Shown here piece after piece: positions 1 through 10,452 of a DNA stretch of 64,000 nt. The notes below the pieces were generated by a model. The model saw only the letters and a list, made by a program, of their open reading frames with translations, was not told the origin of the DNA and made no database searches. Origin of the DNA: Lachnospiraceae bacterium (GTDB lineage Bacteria > Bacillota > Clostridia > Lachnospirales > Lachnospiraceae); the NCBI GenBank assembly GCA_029053015.1, contig JAIDHX010000029.1, forward strand, positions 1 through 64,000, written 5' to 3'. Numbering within the stretch: position 1 is the stretch's first letter; every line of letters starts with the position of its first letter. The position numbers and the translations under genes are program-made.

Positions 1-94
1 TTATTAATGAAATTTCACTTTCAGGTCAATATCACATAAATATTTATACTTTTCTAAATAATTTTGCCGACATTGCTCAAAAAAAAAGTTACTA

Positions 95-700
95 TTATTT
101 TTCTTTATTCTCACATGAAAACTTGAACCGTACAACAGCTTCATTCCAACTATCATTTTGGTGGTATTCACTAACACAACCAATTTCAATACATTTTATT
201 GATAATCTTTTATTTACTTTTTGGGGGTTAAGTGATTTTAGATTTTTTAGATACATATAAATTCCCTTATCAATATCATTTAATTCCTTTTGGTTACTAT
301 TAACATTATTATTTTTATCATATTTTCCAACTTTTCCGTCAATAAACTTATTATTCCCTACATGAACTTCCTTAATGAATTTTTTTTCATTAATATATTT
401 TATTTTTCTAGCAATCAGTTTAGCTAAATGATTTTCACAAAGGTCTGCATAGCTCTGTGAAACACCGTCCCCCTCAATATTGAATAAATAAAAGATAAAA
501 CCTTGTTTCGACTTATTTTCAAATGACCAATTTGGTAATCTTTTTACTGAACCCGATTCTCTTCGCCAATGAACTAACATTCTTTTTTCAAAGTTTTCTG
601 CAGTTCCAACATAGTAATGACCAGAGTGTTTATATCTCAATACATATAAATTAATTTTCTTATTCTTTTCTTCACTAGACAATTTAATCATCCCCATCAA
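95..700 (-). CDS. GIY-YIG nuclease-domain-like protein
   Basis: N-terminal LYVLRYKHSGHYYVGTAENFEKRMLVHW resembles the GIY-YIG core; AT-rich 201-aa ORF. Confidence 0.6.
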   Translation of the reverse strand: MMGMIKLSSEEKNKKINLYVLRYKHSGHYYVGTAENFEKRMLVHWRRESGSVKRLPNWSFENKSKQGFIFYLFNIEGDGVSQSYADLCENHLAKLIARKIKYINEKKFIKEVHVGNNKFIDGKVGKYDKNNNVNSNQKELNDIDKGIYMYLKNLKSLNPQKVNKRLSIKCIEIGCVSEYHQNDSWNEAVVRFKFSCENKEK

Positions 701-900
701 ACTAGAATTTTATTGTTGCAATATCAAAACTTATATTTTATGTTGCATTTTGAGAAAACATGTCCATGACTCATACCTCACGCCCCATCAATTTTCCACA
801 TATTTGACATCTATTGGAATCCCAAGGAATTGATTCCCCCCCTATATAAACATCTAATTTCATTTGATGTTTTAAGATGAATTTTAAACAAAAATTTATT

Positions 901-1155
901 CTACCATATGTATCCGCATTTGGGACATTTATATGTTTTCCCAATTTTATCACTTGCAAGACCTACAGCCCTAGCCGATATAGCTCTACTCGCTGTAGAA
1001 ATTTTTTTAACATTTACCAGTCCACAATTTGGGCATTTAATACCATAACCTTTTCCATATTCTGATTGCTTCATTAAGTTGTCTATTCCATTCTTCTTCA
1101 CCATATTTGGCTTTTCCATAACTACTACAAATGCAGTATACAAGAACACTAACAA
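901..1155 (-). CDS. small zinc-ribbon protein
   Basis: CPNCG...CPKCG pair of CxxC knuckles. Confidence 0.5.
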   Translation of the reverse strand: MLVFLYTAFVVVMEKPNMVKKNGIDNLMKQSEYGKGYGIKCPNCGLVNVKKISTASRAISARAVGLASDKIGKTYKCPKCGYIW

Positions 1156-1583
1156 TCATAACACCAACTAATATTAATACAACTTCCATAATATAGATTT
1201 TCTATTATTTTTATATTATATCACAATCCCTTTACCATTGCAAACAAGATTTTCGAACACACTTTCTTTCTCTGCGTTGTCAACCATAAAACAAACCATT
1301 GAAAATGCAATATTTATTCATTCTTTACCCATTCTACTGAATCAACCGCAAAATTACATACTTTTCTTTACTTCGTTAGCAGTCATTTCAAACCAAATGC
1401 TCCCAATTCCTTGATTTTTCTATGTTATCCATATCACGAAAAACTAAACATATTACTCATCTGTAAAATATTCCTAATTGGCTAATTCCACTTTTAATCT
1501 TCCAAATACCTGTATTGTTGAATTCCTTTTTTATACAAATGAGCATTAAAAAAGGACTACGGCCCTGCCGTAATCCTATATTT

Positions 1584-2126
1584 TTATCGATATATCAATT
1601 TCCATGTTTCTTTCCCATTTTCTACCTCATAGACATAAACAGGATCATATGGATCATTTATCATTTGTTGAGCAATTTTTTGCTTTTGTTCTTCTGTTTT
1701 TGCCATTGCCATTCCAAGAACTGATAAATTATACAAATTTTGATAACCAACTTCTCTACTATTTAATAACACAACAGCAACATCATCAACTTTTCCATTA
1801 TTAAAATATACCACACACGCATTTTCACTACTATTATAATATATCCTATCAAAACTTACCTTTTTTCCCTTATCTTCAATAATTATTTTCATCGCTTCTT
1901 TTGCAGGTTTATTTCTATTTATTAATAGAAACATACACGCAATCCCTATTACAAAAACTATGATTACTCCAATTACAATAGTTACATATGCAAATTTCTT
2001 TTTTGGTGATTTGCTTGATTCTGTCGCCACATTTCCCCAACCTACAGTAGGACAACCACATTTAGGACAACTACTTGCCTTATCAGACATTTTTTTCCCG
2101 CACCCAGGGCATTTAATTAGAGCCAT
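1584..2126 (-). CDS. zinc-ribbon membrane protein
   Basis: N-terminal CPGCGKKMSDKASSCPKCG followed by one TM segment (FAYVTIVIGVIIVFVIGIACMFLLI). Confidence 0.75.
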   Translation of the reverse strand: MALIKCPGCGKKMSDKASSCPKCGCPTVGWGNVATESSKSPKKKFAYVTIVIGVIIVFVIGIACMFLLINRNKPAKEAMKIIIEDKGKKVSFDRIYYNSSENACVVYFNNGKVDDVAVVLLNSREVGYQNLYNLSVLGMAMAKTEEQKQKIAQQMINDPYDPVYVYEVENGKETWKLIYR

Positions 2127-2274
2127 AACAACATTCCTCTCTACAAGATTATTTTTTATAATTATACCACACTTAAATACAAACCTCTACAAATTTCTAC
2201 ACGACAGAAAAGCCAATTGCCCGCCCCTTTCCTGCTATGCTATACTATTACCAAAACCACCCCGGAGGATTACC

Positions 2275-3432
2275 ATGTCTGAAACATACCTTACCAAAAG
2301 CGAAGCCCGCAGGTTTATGCTGCTGAAGCAAGGCTTGTCGGGAGAATACAGATTTATAGGGAAAAGCGGCGTTCTCGACTTTATCCGGCAGGCGGGCTGT
2401 ATTCAGTTCGACCCGATTGACGTATGCGGGAAAAATGCGGAGCTCATCTTACAGTCCAGAGTAAAAGGCTTTACCAAGGATATGCTGTATGGGCTTTTGT
2501 ATAATGACCGGAAGCTGCTGGACTATTTTGACAAAAATCTTTCCATCATTCCGGTAGAAAACTGGAAATATTATGAGCGGGAACGGGAAGCGCATCGCAA
2601 CTGGGAGCGGAGCCACGAAGAAATTAAGATGGTGCATGACAAAATCCTTGCCGCCATTGCAGAAAATGGACCCCTCTGCTCTGCCGATTTGGATTTATCC
2701 CAAAAGGTAGACTGGTACTGGAGCCGCACAAAGCTTTCCAGAGCGGCGCTTGAGCATATGTATTTCAGCGGAGAGCTTGCCATCCACCACAAAAATGGAA
2801 CCATGAAGTACTATGATTTCATCGAAAACTGTGTCCCTGCGGATATTCTTGCAGAGCCGGAGCCTTACCCCTCTGATTTTGAGCACAGAAAATGGCGCGT
2901 CCTCAAGAGAATCGGTTCGCTGGGACTGTTGTGGAACCGCGCATCCGACGCGTGGCTTGGCATTGCCGGATTAAAGTCAAAGGAGCGGGACGATATTTTT
3001 GCCGCATTATTATCTGAAGGACGAATACTTCCCATCAAAGTAGAAGGCATCAATCATATCCTGTACTGTCTTGCTGAGGATACCGGACTTTTAGAAAAAG
3101 CAAAAGAAGTGCCCGCTCAAAAGCGCTGCGAATTTATTGCGCCCTTGGATAATATGCTGTGGGACAGAAAGCTGATACAGGCTCTTTTTGATTTTGAATA
3201 TAAATGGGAAATCTATACGCCGCAGGCTGAGCGCAAGTACGGATACTATGTGCTGCCAATCCTTTACGGCGAGCGCTTTGTGGGCAGAATCGAGATGGTA
3301 TATGACAAGAAAAACAAAGAATTACAGGTTTCCAATATTTGGTATGAGCCGGATGTAAAACCGACCAAAGTATTGAAAAATAAAATAGACGCTGCGTTAA
3401 AACGCTTTGCACGCTTTCACATAGGCAGATAA
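2275..3432 (+). CDS. winged-helix DNA-binding domain protein, YcaQ/HTH_42-like
   Basis: Internal ATG at 2275 after CGGAGGA; LDFIRQAGCIQFDPIDV, WYWSRTKLSRAALEHMYFSGEL and APLDNMLWDRK are typical of the family. Confidence 0.75.
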   Translation: MSETYLTKSEARRFMLLKQGLSGEYRFIGKSGVLDFIRQAGCIQFDPIDVCGKNAELILQSRVKGFTKDMLYGLLYNDRKLLDYFDKNLSIIPVENWKYYEREREAHRNWERSHEEIKMVHDKILAAIAENGPLCSADLDLSQKVDWYWSRTKLSRAALEHMYFSGELAIHHKNGTMKYYDFIENCVPADILAEPEPYPSDFEHRKWRVLKRIGSLGLLWNRASDAWLGIAGLKSKERDDIFAALLSEGRILPIKVEGINHILYCLAEDTGLLEKAKEVPAQKRCEFIAPLDNMLWDRKLIQALFDFEYKWEIYTPQAERKYGYYVLPILYGERFVGRIEMVYDKKNKELQVSNIWYEPDVKPTKVLKNKIDAALKRFARFHIGR

Positions 3433-3461
3433 CACTGCTTATCTGCCTATGTGCCAAACTT

Positions 3462-5342
3462 TCAGGCGGGATTTTCCCTGTAATATGCCGACTGTGCCTG
3501 CCACATTTGGGAATATATGCCGTCCCTCTTTACCAGTTCCTCATGCGTCCCTCGCTCGATAAGCTGTCCTTTGTCCAAAACCATGATATCGTCACAGAAG
3601 CAGCAGGAAGAGAGCCGGTGCGAGATATAGATGGCGGTTCTTGTTCCCACCATTTCATTAAATTTGACATATATCTCGTTTTCTGCAACAGGGTCCAGCG
3701 CCGCCGTCGGCTCGTCAAGTATTACAAAGGGGCTGCCCTTGTAAATCGCCCGCGCAAGCGTAAGCTTCTGCGCCTCGCCGCCTGATATTTCCACGCCTTT
3801 TTCGTCAAAATCTTTGTATAGACAGGTATGGATGCCGTCGGGCATTGCCAGCACCCTGTCGCCCAGCCCGCTCCTGTTTACGCAGTCCACCACCTTCTCA
3901 CCGTCATAAGTCATGCTTGCCGCAACATTTTCAGCAAGCGGGAAGGAAAACAGCTTGGAATCCTGAAATACCACCGAAAACAAATCCATATACTCTTTCA
4001 TATCATATTTCCGTATATCGATTCCATTTAGCGTAATCATGCCTTCCGTTGGGTCATACAGGCGGCACAAAAGTTTAATCAACGTAGACTTTCCGGAACC
4101 ATTCCGCCCCACCAGAGCCATTTTTTCACCAATTTTCCATTTTAGGTTAATATTTTTTAACACATACTCCTCCGACGCCGGATACAGGAAACTGACATTG
4201 TGAAATGCAAATTCGTATTCGTTGTCGTCCCGCTTTTCCGTGGGCAGACTGCCGGCATATTTTTCATCGGGGATATCTAAAAAATCATAAATCAGCTTGA
4301 GCGGAAACATACAGTTGTCAATCTTTGTGAGGCTCTCAATCGCCATGTTGAAGCCCTGCTGTATACGGTAAAAACTCTGCACATCCTGCACCAGCGCGCC
4401 CGCTGAAACGGCGCCCGCCACAGCCTTTCCCGTAACAAAACCATATATCAGCACAGAACGCACCACATCACAGGTTTCGTCCACAAGCTGCTGTCGCCTA
4501 ATCACCTTATCCTTGCGCAGTTTGCTGGTATGCCACTTGTCAAACAGTTCATCGGACCGCCGCAGCACAAATTTTTTGTTTCCATATATGTGTATGTCCT
4601 TGACCGCCTGATACTCGCCGAAATAATTGTCCAAAAGGTAATTGCGCACCCTGTCAGGCTTTACGGTGTCGTCGGACAGTTCGATGTTCTCTTCCTTTAT
4701 AATGCTTTTGCTGCGCATGGTATTCTGCATGACAAGAATTGCCACTACCGCGGCGAGCAGCAGATAATTGACAATTGCCATGCCGTCCGCCTTTACACCT
4801 GCACTGTACAACTCCCACGTAACCACAAGTGCTGCCACAACGTAGGTAATTCCCTTTGCCGCCGCCCCTATTTTGTTTACAATCTCACAATAGACGCCAA
4901 AATCATACCTGTCGTAGTTGAGGGCAAAGGTCTTTATCCTGTCATAGCGGCGGTGTATCTCGGGATTTTCTATTTTGACATAATCCATGCTCAGAATTTT
5001 TTCATTCAGCATAACCTCAATGCCGCTTGTCAGCCTATACACGCTTGCATACGTAAACTTCGGCTTTATACTGTACCCGGGAATATTCAAAACAAAAGAA
5101 ACCGCCACGCCAATCAGGATAACTGTCAGAATATAGTCAAAGCTCTTTCCTGACGCAAAACCATCTATAACCATACCCGACATTATGATTGGCACGAAGT
5201 CCATAACTGCCTCCGTCACGGAAATCAGCACTTGAGCCGTGACAAAGCCCGGCGACAAACGCCTGATATCCCGCAGGGCACGTGCCAGAAGTTTTCTCTT
5301 TTGTGAAAAGGTAAGTTTTTCTACCTGACTGCTCTCACTCAT
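3462..5342 (-). CDS. ABC transporter ATP-binding/permease protein
   Basis: Walker A GRNGSGKST, signature SGGEAQKLTLARA, Walker B FVILDEPTAALD; ATG overlaps the upstream gene stop. Confidence 0.9.
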   Translation of the reverse strand: MSESSQVEKLTFSQKRKLLARALRDIRRLSPGFVTAQVLISVTEAVMDFVPIIMSGMVIDGFASGKSFDYILTVILIGVAVSFVLNIPGYSIKPKFTYASVYRLTSGIEVMLNEKILSMDYVKIENPEIHRRYDRIKTFALNYDRYDFGVYCEIVNKIGAAAKGITYVVAALVVTWELYSAGVKADGMAIVNYLLLAAVVAILVMQNTMRSKSIIKEENIELSDDTVKPDRVRNYLLDNYFGEYQAVKDIHIYGNKKFVLRRSDELFDKWHTSKLRKDKVIRRQQLVDETCDVVRSVLIYGFVTGKAVAGAVSAGALVQDVQSFYRIQQGFNMAIESLTKIDNCMFPLKLIYDFLDIPDEKYAGSLPTEKRDDNEYEFAFHNVSFLYPASEEYVLKNINLKWKIGEKMALVGRNGSGKSTLIKLLCRLYDPTEGMITLNGIDIRKYDMKEYMDLFSVVFQDSKLFSFPLAENVAASMTYDGEKVVDCVNRSGLGDRVLAMPDGIHTCLYKDFDEKGVEISGGEAQKLTLARAIYKGSPFVILDEPTAALDPVAENEIYVKFNEMVGTRTAIYISHRLSSCCFCDDIMVLDKGQLIERGTHEELVKRDGIYSQMWQAQSAYYRENPA

Positions 5343-7212
5343 AGCACACCTCACTTTCCCCAAAGGTTTCGGCATAAGCCTCCTTTTGTCTGTAATAACG
5401 GCTCTGCACCTCGAAAACTTCCGCATATTCACCGCCCGCCGCAAGCAGCTCGCTATGGGTGCCGCACTCTGCAATGCTGCCGTTCTTTAAGTAAAATATC
5501 CTGTCGCAGAATCGAGTTGACGCAAGCCTGTGGGAAATAAAGACTGATATTTTTCCCTGCGCAAACCGCGCATACTCTTGATACATATTCTGCTCTGCCA
5601 CCGGATCAAGCGCCGCCGTAGGTTCGTCTAAAAGTAAAATATTTGCACCATAGGTCTGCTGCTTGTAAAGGGCTCTGGCAAGCGCAAGCTTCTGCATCTC
5701 TCCGCCCGAAAAATCAGTGGCAGCATCATAAACCGATTTGACCAGATAAGTATCGATTCCGTCGGGAAGCGCTTCTATTTTCTCTGCAAGCCCCGAATGT
5801 TCTATCGCATAGCGCAGACTTTTCATATCCGCACATCCTCTCATCACAATATTCTCCGTTATGGTGGTGGGCATAACATGAATATCCTGAAAAACGGTGG
5901 CGTAGAGTTTAAATAGCTCATCCCTGTTATATTCGTCTATGGTATGTTCTCCGATATAAATTTCCCCTCCCGTGCGCCGGTACATGCCGCAGAGCAGCTT
6001 GACTATCGTGGTTTTTCCCGCACCGTTATTTCCCACAATCGCTATTTTTTCACCTGCTTTTATGGTAAAACTCAGATTGTGAATTGTATCCTCCTCGGCG
6101 CCGCCATAGCGGTAGCATACATTTTCAAAACGTATGTCAAAATTGCCTTTGGGAAGCCCTACCCCTTCCTTTTTGTTGGATTTGTCCTCCACTTCCAGAA
6201 ATTCCCTGTACCGCGACACATTTGCCGTAATCCAGCCGGCGGATGCGATATGGTCCATCATATGATAAAAAGCATAGGAGACCATCCCGACAGAGCTGAA
6301 ATATAAGATAAAATCACCCGGTCCCATATTTCCCCTCGCCAGATTCCACACAATAAAGCCATATGCCGCAAGGTCTCTGACCGACACGGCAAATAACTGC
6401 AGGAAACCATTCAGTCCTTCCTCTTTTCCCTGCCTTTTGTACCAGAACAGCCTTGCTTCCAGAAATTTGCGCGTCATCTGCCCAATCCAGTCATTCATAC
6501 CATAGAGCCTGATATCCTTTGCGTTTGTAAAATCCGACGATTTGCGCTTGATGTACTCCAGCTTTCTCTCCGTATCCAGCCAGTTCTTTATATGCCGGTT
6601 AAACCATGTGATTTTGTATTTCACAATATAATAATAGGCGATGGTCGGTACAAGAATAATGAGAATAAGCCACGGTGAAAGCATACATATCAAGGTGCTG
6701 TAGCCCGCAAGAGAAATGGCAAGACCAATGGTTTCCTGTATCCTACAGTAAAATTCCAGTAAACAACTAATGGACTGCTTTGCGCCCTCAAGTAAAATCT
6801 TGGTTGCCGGTTTTTCCAGATTCTCATAGTCCGTATCAAGCTGCTTTTCATACAGCTTCCGCACAAAAGTATACCTGCATTTGCGGAGTCTGGTTTCACA
6901 CACTCTTGTATGCAGGCTTCCGTAAATAAGTTTCAGGACAAGAATTGCCGCAATGATTGCCGACATCACTGCAAGCAGCTGCTTCCTCGTCTCATCCGCA
7001 AAAGCAAAATCCACCACATATTTATTAAAAACGGTCCACAGCAAATCGACGCCGAAAAACGCCCCCGCACTCAACGCCATCAGAGGAATCAGCCACTTGT
7101 CACTCTGCCAGCTAAACCGTGCCATATATTTCAGACAGTCCCATGTGGAATATTTATATATTTCGCCGAACCCGTCATCAAAATAATAACCGTCTTCAGT
7201 TTTCTTTTTCAT
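5335..7212 (-). CDS. ABC transporter ATP-binding/permease protein
   Basis: Walker A GNNGAGKTT, signature SGGEMQKLALARA, LLLDEPTAALD; coupled with the next gene, likely a heterodimer. Confidence 0.9.
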   Translation of the reverse strand: MKKKTEDGYYFDDGFGEIYKYSTWDCLKYMARFSWQSDKWLIPLMALSAGAFFGVDLLWTVFNKYVVDFAFADETRKQLLAVMSAIIAAILVLKLIYGSLHTRVCETRLRKCRYTFVRKLYEKQLDTDYENLEKPATKILLEGAKQSISCLLEFYCRIQETIGLAISLAGYSTLICMLSPWLILIILVPTIAYYYIVKYKITWFNRHIKNWLDTERKLEYIKRKSSDFTNAKDIRLYGMNDWIGQMTRKFLEARLFWYKRQGKEEGLNGFLQLFAVSVRDLAAYGFIVWNLARGNMGPGDFILYFSSVGMVSYAFYHMMDHIASAGWITANVSRYREFLEVEDKSNKKEGVGLPKGNFDIRFENVCYRYGGAEEDTIHNLSFTIKAGEKIAIVGNNGAGKTTIVKLLCGMYRRTGGEIYIGEHTIDEYNRDELFKLYATVFQDIHVMPTTITENIVMRGCADMKSLRYAIEHSGLAEKIEALPDGIDTYLVKSVYDAATDFSGGEMQKLALARALYKQQTYGANILLLDEPTAALDPVAEQNMYQEYARFAQGKISVFISHRLASTRFCDRIFYLKNGSIAECGTHSELLAAGGEYAEVFEVQSRYYRQKEAYAETFGESEVCYE

Positions 7213-7281
7213 CGTACCGCCCTGACTCCTTCCCACGTTTTTATCATGAGTCAATTGCAAAACTCATCTTTACTGTTTCGA

Positions 7282-7419
7282 ATTGTGCACATTGTATATT
7301 CCATAAGCAGACCCTTGCCAGCCGTCGGCACTTAGCTGCCGTATTTTGGCAGCTTATGTACCGCTACGGCTGGCTTGGAGCGAGAGCGTGTCTGCGTTGG
7401 AATATACAATGTGTACAAT
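7282..7419. repeat. long imperfect inverted repeat / hairpin element
   Basis: 22-bp arms attgtgcacattgtatattcca (7282-7303) and tggaatatacaatgtgtacaat (7398-7419), one mismatch; nested gccagccgt/acggctggc and agctgcc/ggcagct. Confidence 0.85.
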
Positions 7420-7475
7420 GACAACCGTATAATTTCTAAGTTTTGCAAACATCTAATTTCTATTATACGCAAAAA

Positions 7476-7508
7476 AACCGTTCACACAAAATTTTTGCAT
7501 GAACGGTT
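7476..7508 (-). terminator. rho-independent terminator after the histidine kinase
   Basis: AACCGTTCA...TGAACGGTT followed by a T run on the minus strand, just after the stop at 7510. Confidence 0.85.
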
Positions 7509-7509
7509 C

Positions 7510-8271
7510 TTATTTTGCACCAACGGTTTCTCCGCTGTCTGCAATCGGAAAGGTAAGCTCGGTAGCAAAAACGCCTGTCTCACTCTGGCGGTTTACAAAA
7601 CCCTTGTATTTATTCGCAATGCGGTCAATTCGAAACAATCCGTAACCATATACCTCGCCATCCCGCTTGGTGGAAAAATAACCCGTGCCTCGCTTTTTCA
7701 TTTCCCCCGCTGCATTCTGGATGGACAAATAAAACTGGCCTTTGATGACGCCGATAAACACCCTGATAAACCGCTCCTCCTCCGGAATCCGCGCACAGCT
7801 TTCCACGGCATTATCGAGCAGATTGCCGAGGATGGCGCAGAGCTCCACATCACTCATGGGCAGGTTTTTCGGTATATTCGCCTTGACGCTGATACGCGCC
7901 TGAAGCGCCTTCGCCGCATAGAGCTTCGCATTCAGCACTGCGTCCGCCATCACATTGCCGGTCTTGATTACGGTATCGACTGTAATCAAATCTCTGGCAA
8001 GTTCGTCCATATAGGCGTCTACTTCCCCATAATTGCCCGCGGCAAGCAGTATCTTCATATTCTGGATGTGGTTGCGGTAATCATGCCGCCAGCCCCTCAT
8101 CTGCCTGTACATGTTTTCTGTTTCCGTCATCTGCTTCTCGATAAGGCTGCTCTGAAAATTGGCAATCCGCCTGTCAATGATATGATAAATCAATTTTCTG
8201 ATTCCCCACACGGCAGCCGCAGCTATCGCCGCTATTGCCACAATGGCTCCTATTATCAAAAGCGGCTTCAT
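7510..8271 (-). CDS. GHKL-type sensor histidine kinase with one N-terminal TM
   Basis: WRHDYRNHIQNMK H-box, NLLDNAVESC N-box; AgrC-like catalytic region. Confidence 0.85.
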   Translation of the reverse strand: MKPLLIIGAIVAIAAIAAAAVWGIRKLIYHIIDRRIANFQSSLIEKQMTETENMYRQMRGWRHDYRNHIQNMKILLAAGNYGEVDAYMDELARDLITVDTVIKTGNVMADAVLNAKLYAAKALQARISVKANIPKNLPMSDVELCAILGNLLDNAVESCARIPEEERFIRVFIGVIKGQFYLSIQNAAGEMKKRGTGYFSTKRDGEVYGYGLFRIDRIANKYKGFVNRQSETGVFATELTFPIADSGETVGAK

Positions 8272-8999
8272 GATTCAAACCCTCCGTTTTTTGCAGTGTA
8301 ATACGCGGCAAAAGCTCTGCAGACCTCCCCGTAAAGCCTCCTCGACACTAAAATCTGCTGCCCGCCATCAAGAATTAGCTCTGTTCGCCCGATTGTGCGC
8401 ACATATCGCAAATTAACAATATACGAACGGTGGCAGCCCACAAACTCATCCGCCGGAAGCTTCTCCCGCAGTTCACCGATTCCTGCATGACAATCTATTT
8501 CCCTGCCATCGCGCATATAAAGCCTGCTATTACGCCCGAACGCCTCCACATACATGATCGTGGATATGCCAAGATGCATACTGCCGTTTTCCGTATCCAC
8601 TACTATTTCATCCGCAGCGTCCGCTTTCCTGTCTGCGTACTTGTCAAGAACCCTGACAAATTTTTCAACATCAAGGGGTTTTAAAAGATAATGAAGCGCT
8701 TCCACATCATAGCCCTCATTCATATAATCCGCAAAGCCTGTGATAAACACAATCGGCAGGCTGTCACCCTGTGCACGGAGCTTCCTCGCCAGTTCCATGC
8801 CGTTCTGCCCCTCCATCTCAATATCCAGCAAAAGCAGGCTGCACGGTCTGTCTTCATAATCAAAGAGAAACTCTTCTGCACTGCCATACCCCCGCACGTC
8901 CACGGCTGTACCACGGCCGTCCGCCCACTCCTTCACAAGTTTTCTTAAATATTCATTTTGTACCTCGTCGTCATCGACGACTGCAACTGCCATTGCCAT
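8268..8999 (-). CDS. LytTR-family response regulator
   Basis: VVDDDE, LLLDIEMEGQNG, LKPLD receiver; C-terminal GCHRSYIVNLRYV LytTR; 4-bp overlap with the kinase. Confidence 0.9.
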   Translation of the reverse strand: MAMAVAVVDDDEVQNEYLRKLVKEWADGRGTAVDVRGYGSAEEFLFDYEDRPCSLLLLDIEMEGQNGMELARKLRAQGDSLPIVFITGFADYMNEGYDVEALHYLLKPLDVEKFVRVLDKYADRKADAADEIVVDTENGSMHLGISTIMYVEAFGRNSRLYMRDGREIDCHAGIGELREKLPADEFVGCHRSYIVNLRYVRTIGRTELILDGGQQILVSRRLYGEVCRAFAAYYTAKNGGFES

Positions 9000-9018
9000 A
9001 TCATTTATTTCTCCTGAA

Positions 9019-9579
9019 TTACTGCGCTGACCAACTGACCGGCGGCTGATTTGCCTGATGGTTGCCAATCATTTTTTCCATCCAGATTAAGTTATACCAA
9101 CGCCCAAATTTATAACCGCATTTATTACATTCTCCTACCTTTGAAAACCCTAAATGTGCATGGAATTCAGCACTGTTTTTGTTAAGGTATGCATCTTCCT
9201 CTTCGGGATAAGCTATGCTGGCATATAAATTTAAGATTCCCTGTTCCTTTAACCGGCTCGCAAGCGCTTCATATATCATTCTTCCCAAGCCGCATTTATG
9301 TGCCATATGGTCAAGATATACGGTAACTTCACATGACCAGTCACAAGCCGCCCGTCCGATAAAAGCACCCGCATATGCATAACCCTGAATGATCCCGTCC
9401 TTCTCCACCACAAGATAGGGATACTTCCTCATTGTATTTTTCATACGGTTTTGGAATTCGGAAAGCGTCGGAACATCATACTCAAAAGTGATTGCCGTAT
9501 GCTTAATATAATACGCATAGATTTCCAAAATACGTTCTGCGTCTTCCGGTTTTGCGCTTCTGACCATTGTTTTGCTCAT
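9019..9579 (-). CDS. GNAT family N-acetyltransferase
   Basis: IRSA..DAERILEIYAYY / CGLGRMIYEALASRL; PAT-like. Confidence 0.85.
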   Translation of the reverse strand: MSKTMVRSAKPEDAERILEIYAYYIKHTAITFEYDVPTLSEFQNRMKNTMRKYPYLVVEKDGIIQGYAYAGAFIGRAACDWSCEVTVYLDHMAHKCGLGRMIYEALASRLKEQGILNLYASIAYPEEEDAYLNKNSAEFHAHLGFSKVGECNKCGYKFGRWYNLIWMEKMIGNHQANQPPVSWSAQ

Positions 9580-10250
9580 AATTTATCCTTTTTCACTACC
9601 GCAAACATTAGATTATTAAAATCCGGTAGTGCAGATGTAATGCCTTTTTCTGTTATCTTCAAGTGATTAGCTTTTATTTCTTTTTCAAAAGTTTCAAACG
9701 ACACCATTCTGCATGAGGTTCCTGCCACCACCATTTTACCCGACTCGTGTTCTCTTTCCTGAAGCGTAAACGCACTGCTGATGTCGCTTTGCATTTCTTC
9801 CCTGCCATCACCCATCGTGCAGATTAGAGCAATGCCATCATCTGTCAAATGCTCATAAATAAATTTATAAAAAGCACTTCTGTCTTCATCTAATACAAGC
9901 ATATGTATCACTGCAACCGAATAAATAAAATCATATTTTTCTTCATGGTAATCATTAATACAATCCAAAACTTGAAAATGATTTTTATATGTCGGCATAT
10001 TTTTTTTACAATATGCAACCGCTTCTTTTGATATATCCGTCGCGACAAGATTATATCCTTTATCCAGTACAGCTTTGGAATCTCTCCCCTCTCCACAGCC
10101 GATTTCAAGCATTGTGCTGCATTGATTCAGCTTATACTTTTTAATGGTATCTAATACAATGGGAGAATTTTTATCGCTTGACCAGCTTACCCCTTTTGCA
10201 TGGGCGGTTTTGTACCTGTCCTCATAAGCTTCATAATATTTTTTCGTCAT
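9576..10250 (-). CDS. class I SAM-dependent methyltransferase
   Basis: MLEIGCGEGRDS motif I; start chosen at MTKKYYEA by SD spacing. Confidence 0.85.
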   Translation of the reverse strand: MTKKYYEAYEDRYKTAHAKGVSWSSDKNSPIVLDTIKKYKLNQCSTMLEIGCGEGRDSKAVLDKGYNLVATDISKEAVAYCKKNMPTYKNHFQVLDCINDYHEEKYDFIYSVAVIHMLVLDEDRSAFYKFIYEHLTDDGIALICTMGDGREEMQSDISSAFTLQEREHESGKMVVAGTSCRMVSFETFEKEIKANHLKITEKGITSALPDFNNLMFAVVKKDKL

Positions 10251-10452
10251 AAACATATCCCTCATTTAAATGTAGTCAAAACATTTTCTTAAAGTTATAA
10301 CATCTTTGTTTTCCGGAATTAATCGTACCACATTTTGACCTGTTTTTCCACTTCATTTAAAAAACTGATTGAAAAGGCTTTTTGATTTTGGTTTATGATT
10401 GTTTCATATCAGATAGAATGGTATAATAAGCCAATTGGAAGGTGGTAGTATT

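Noticed and set aside
4530-5153. 207-aa plus-strand ORF
   Set aside because: Antisense to the ABC transporter permease region; no recognisable domain.
3462-7212. Lantibiotic/bacteriocin export cluster
   Set aside because: No C39 peptidase domain, precursor peptide or modification enzymes found nearby.
7375-8301. 308-aa plus-strand ORF
   Set aside because: Antisense to the clear GHKL kinase gene; composition looks like reverse-frame artefact.
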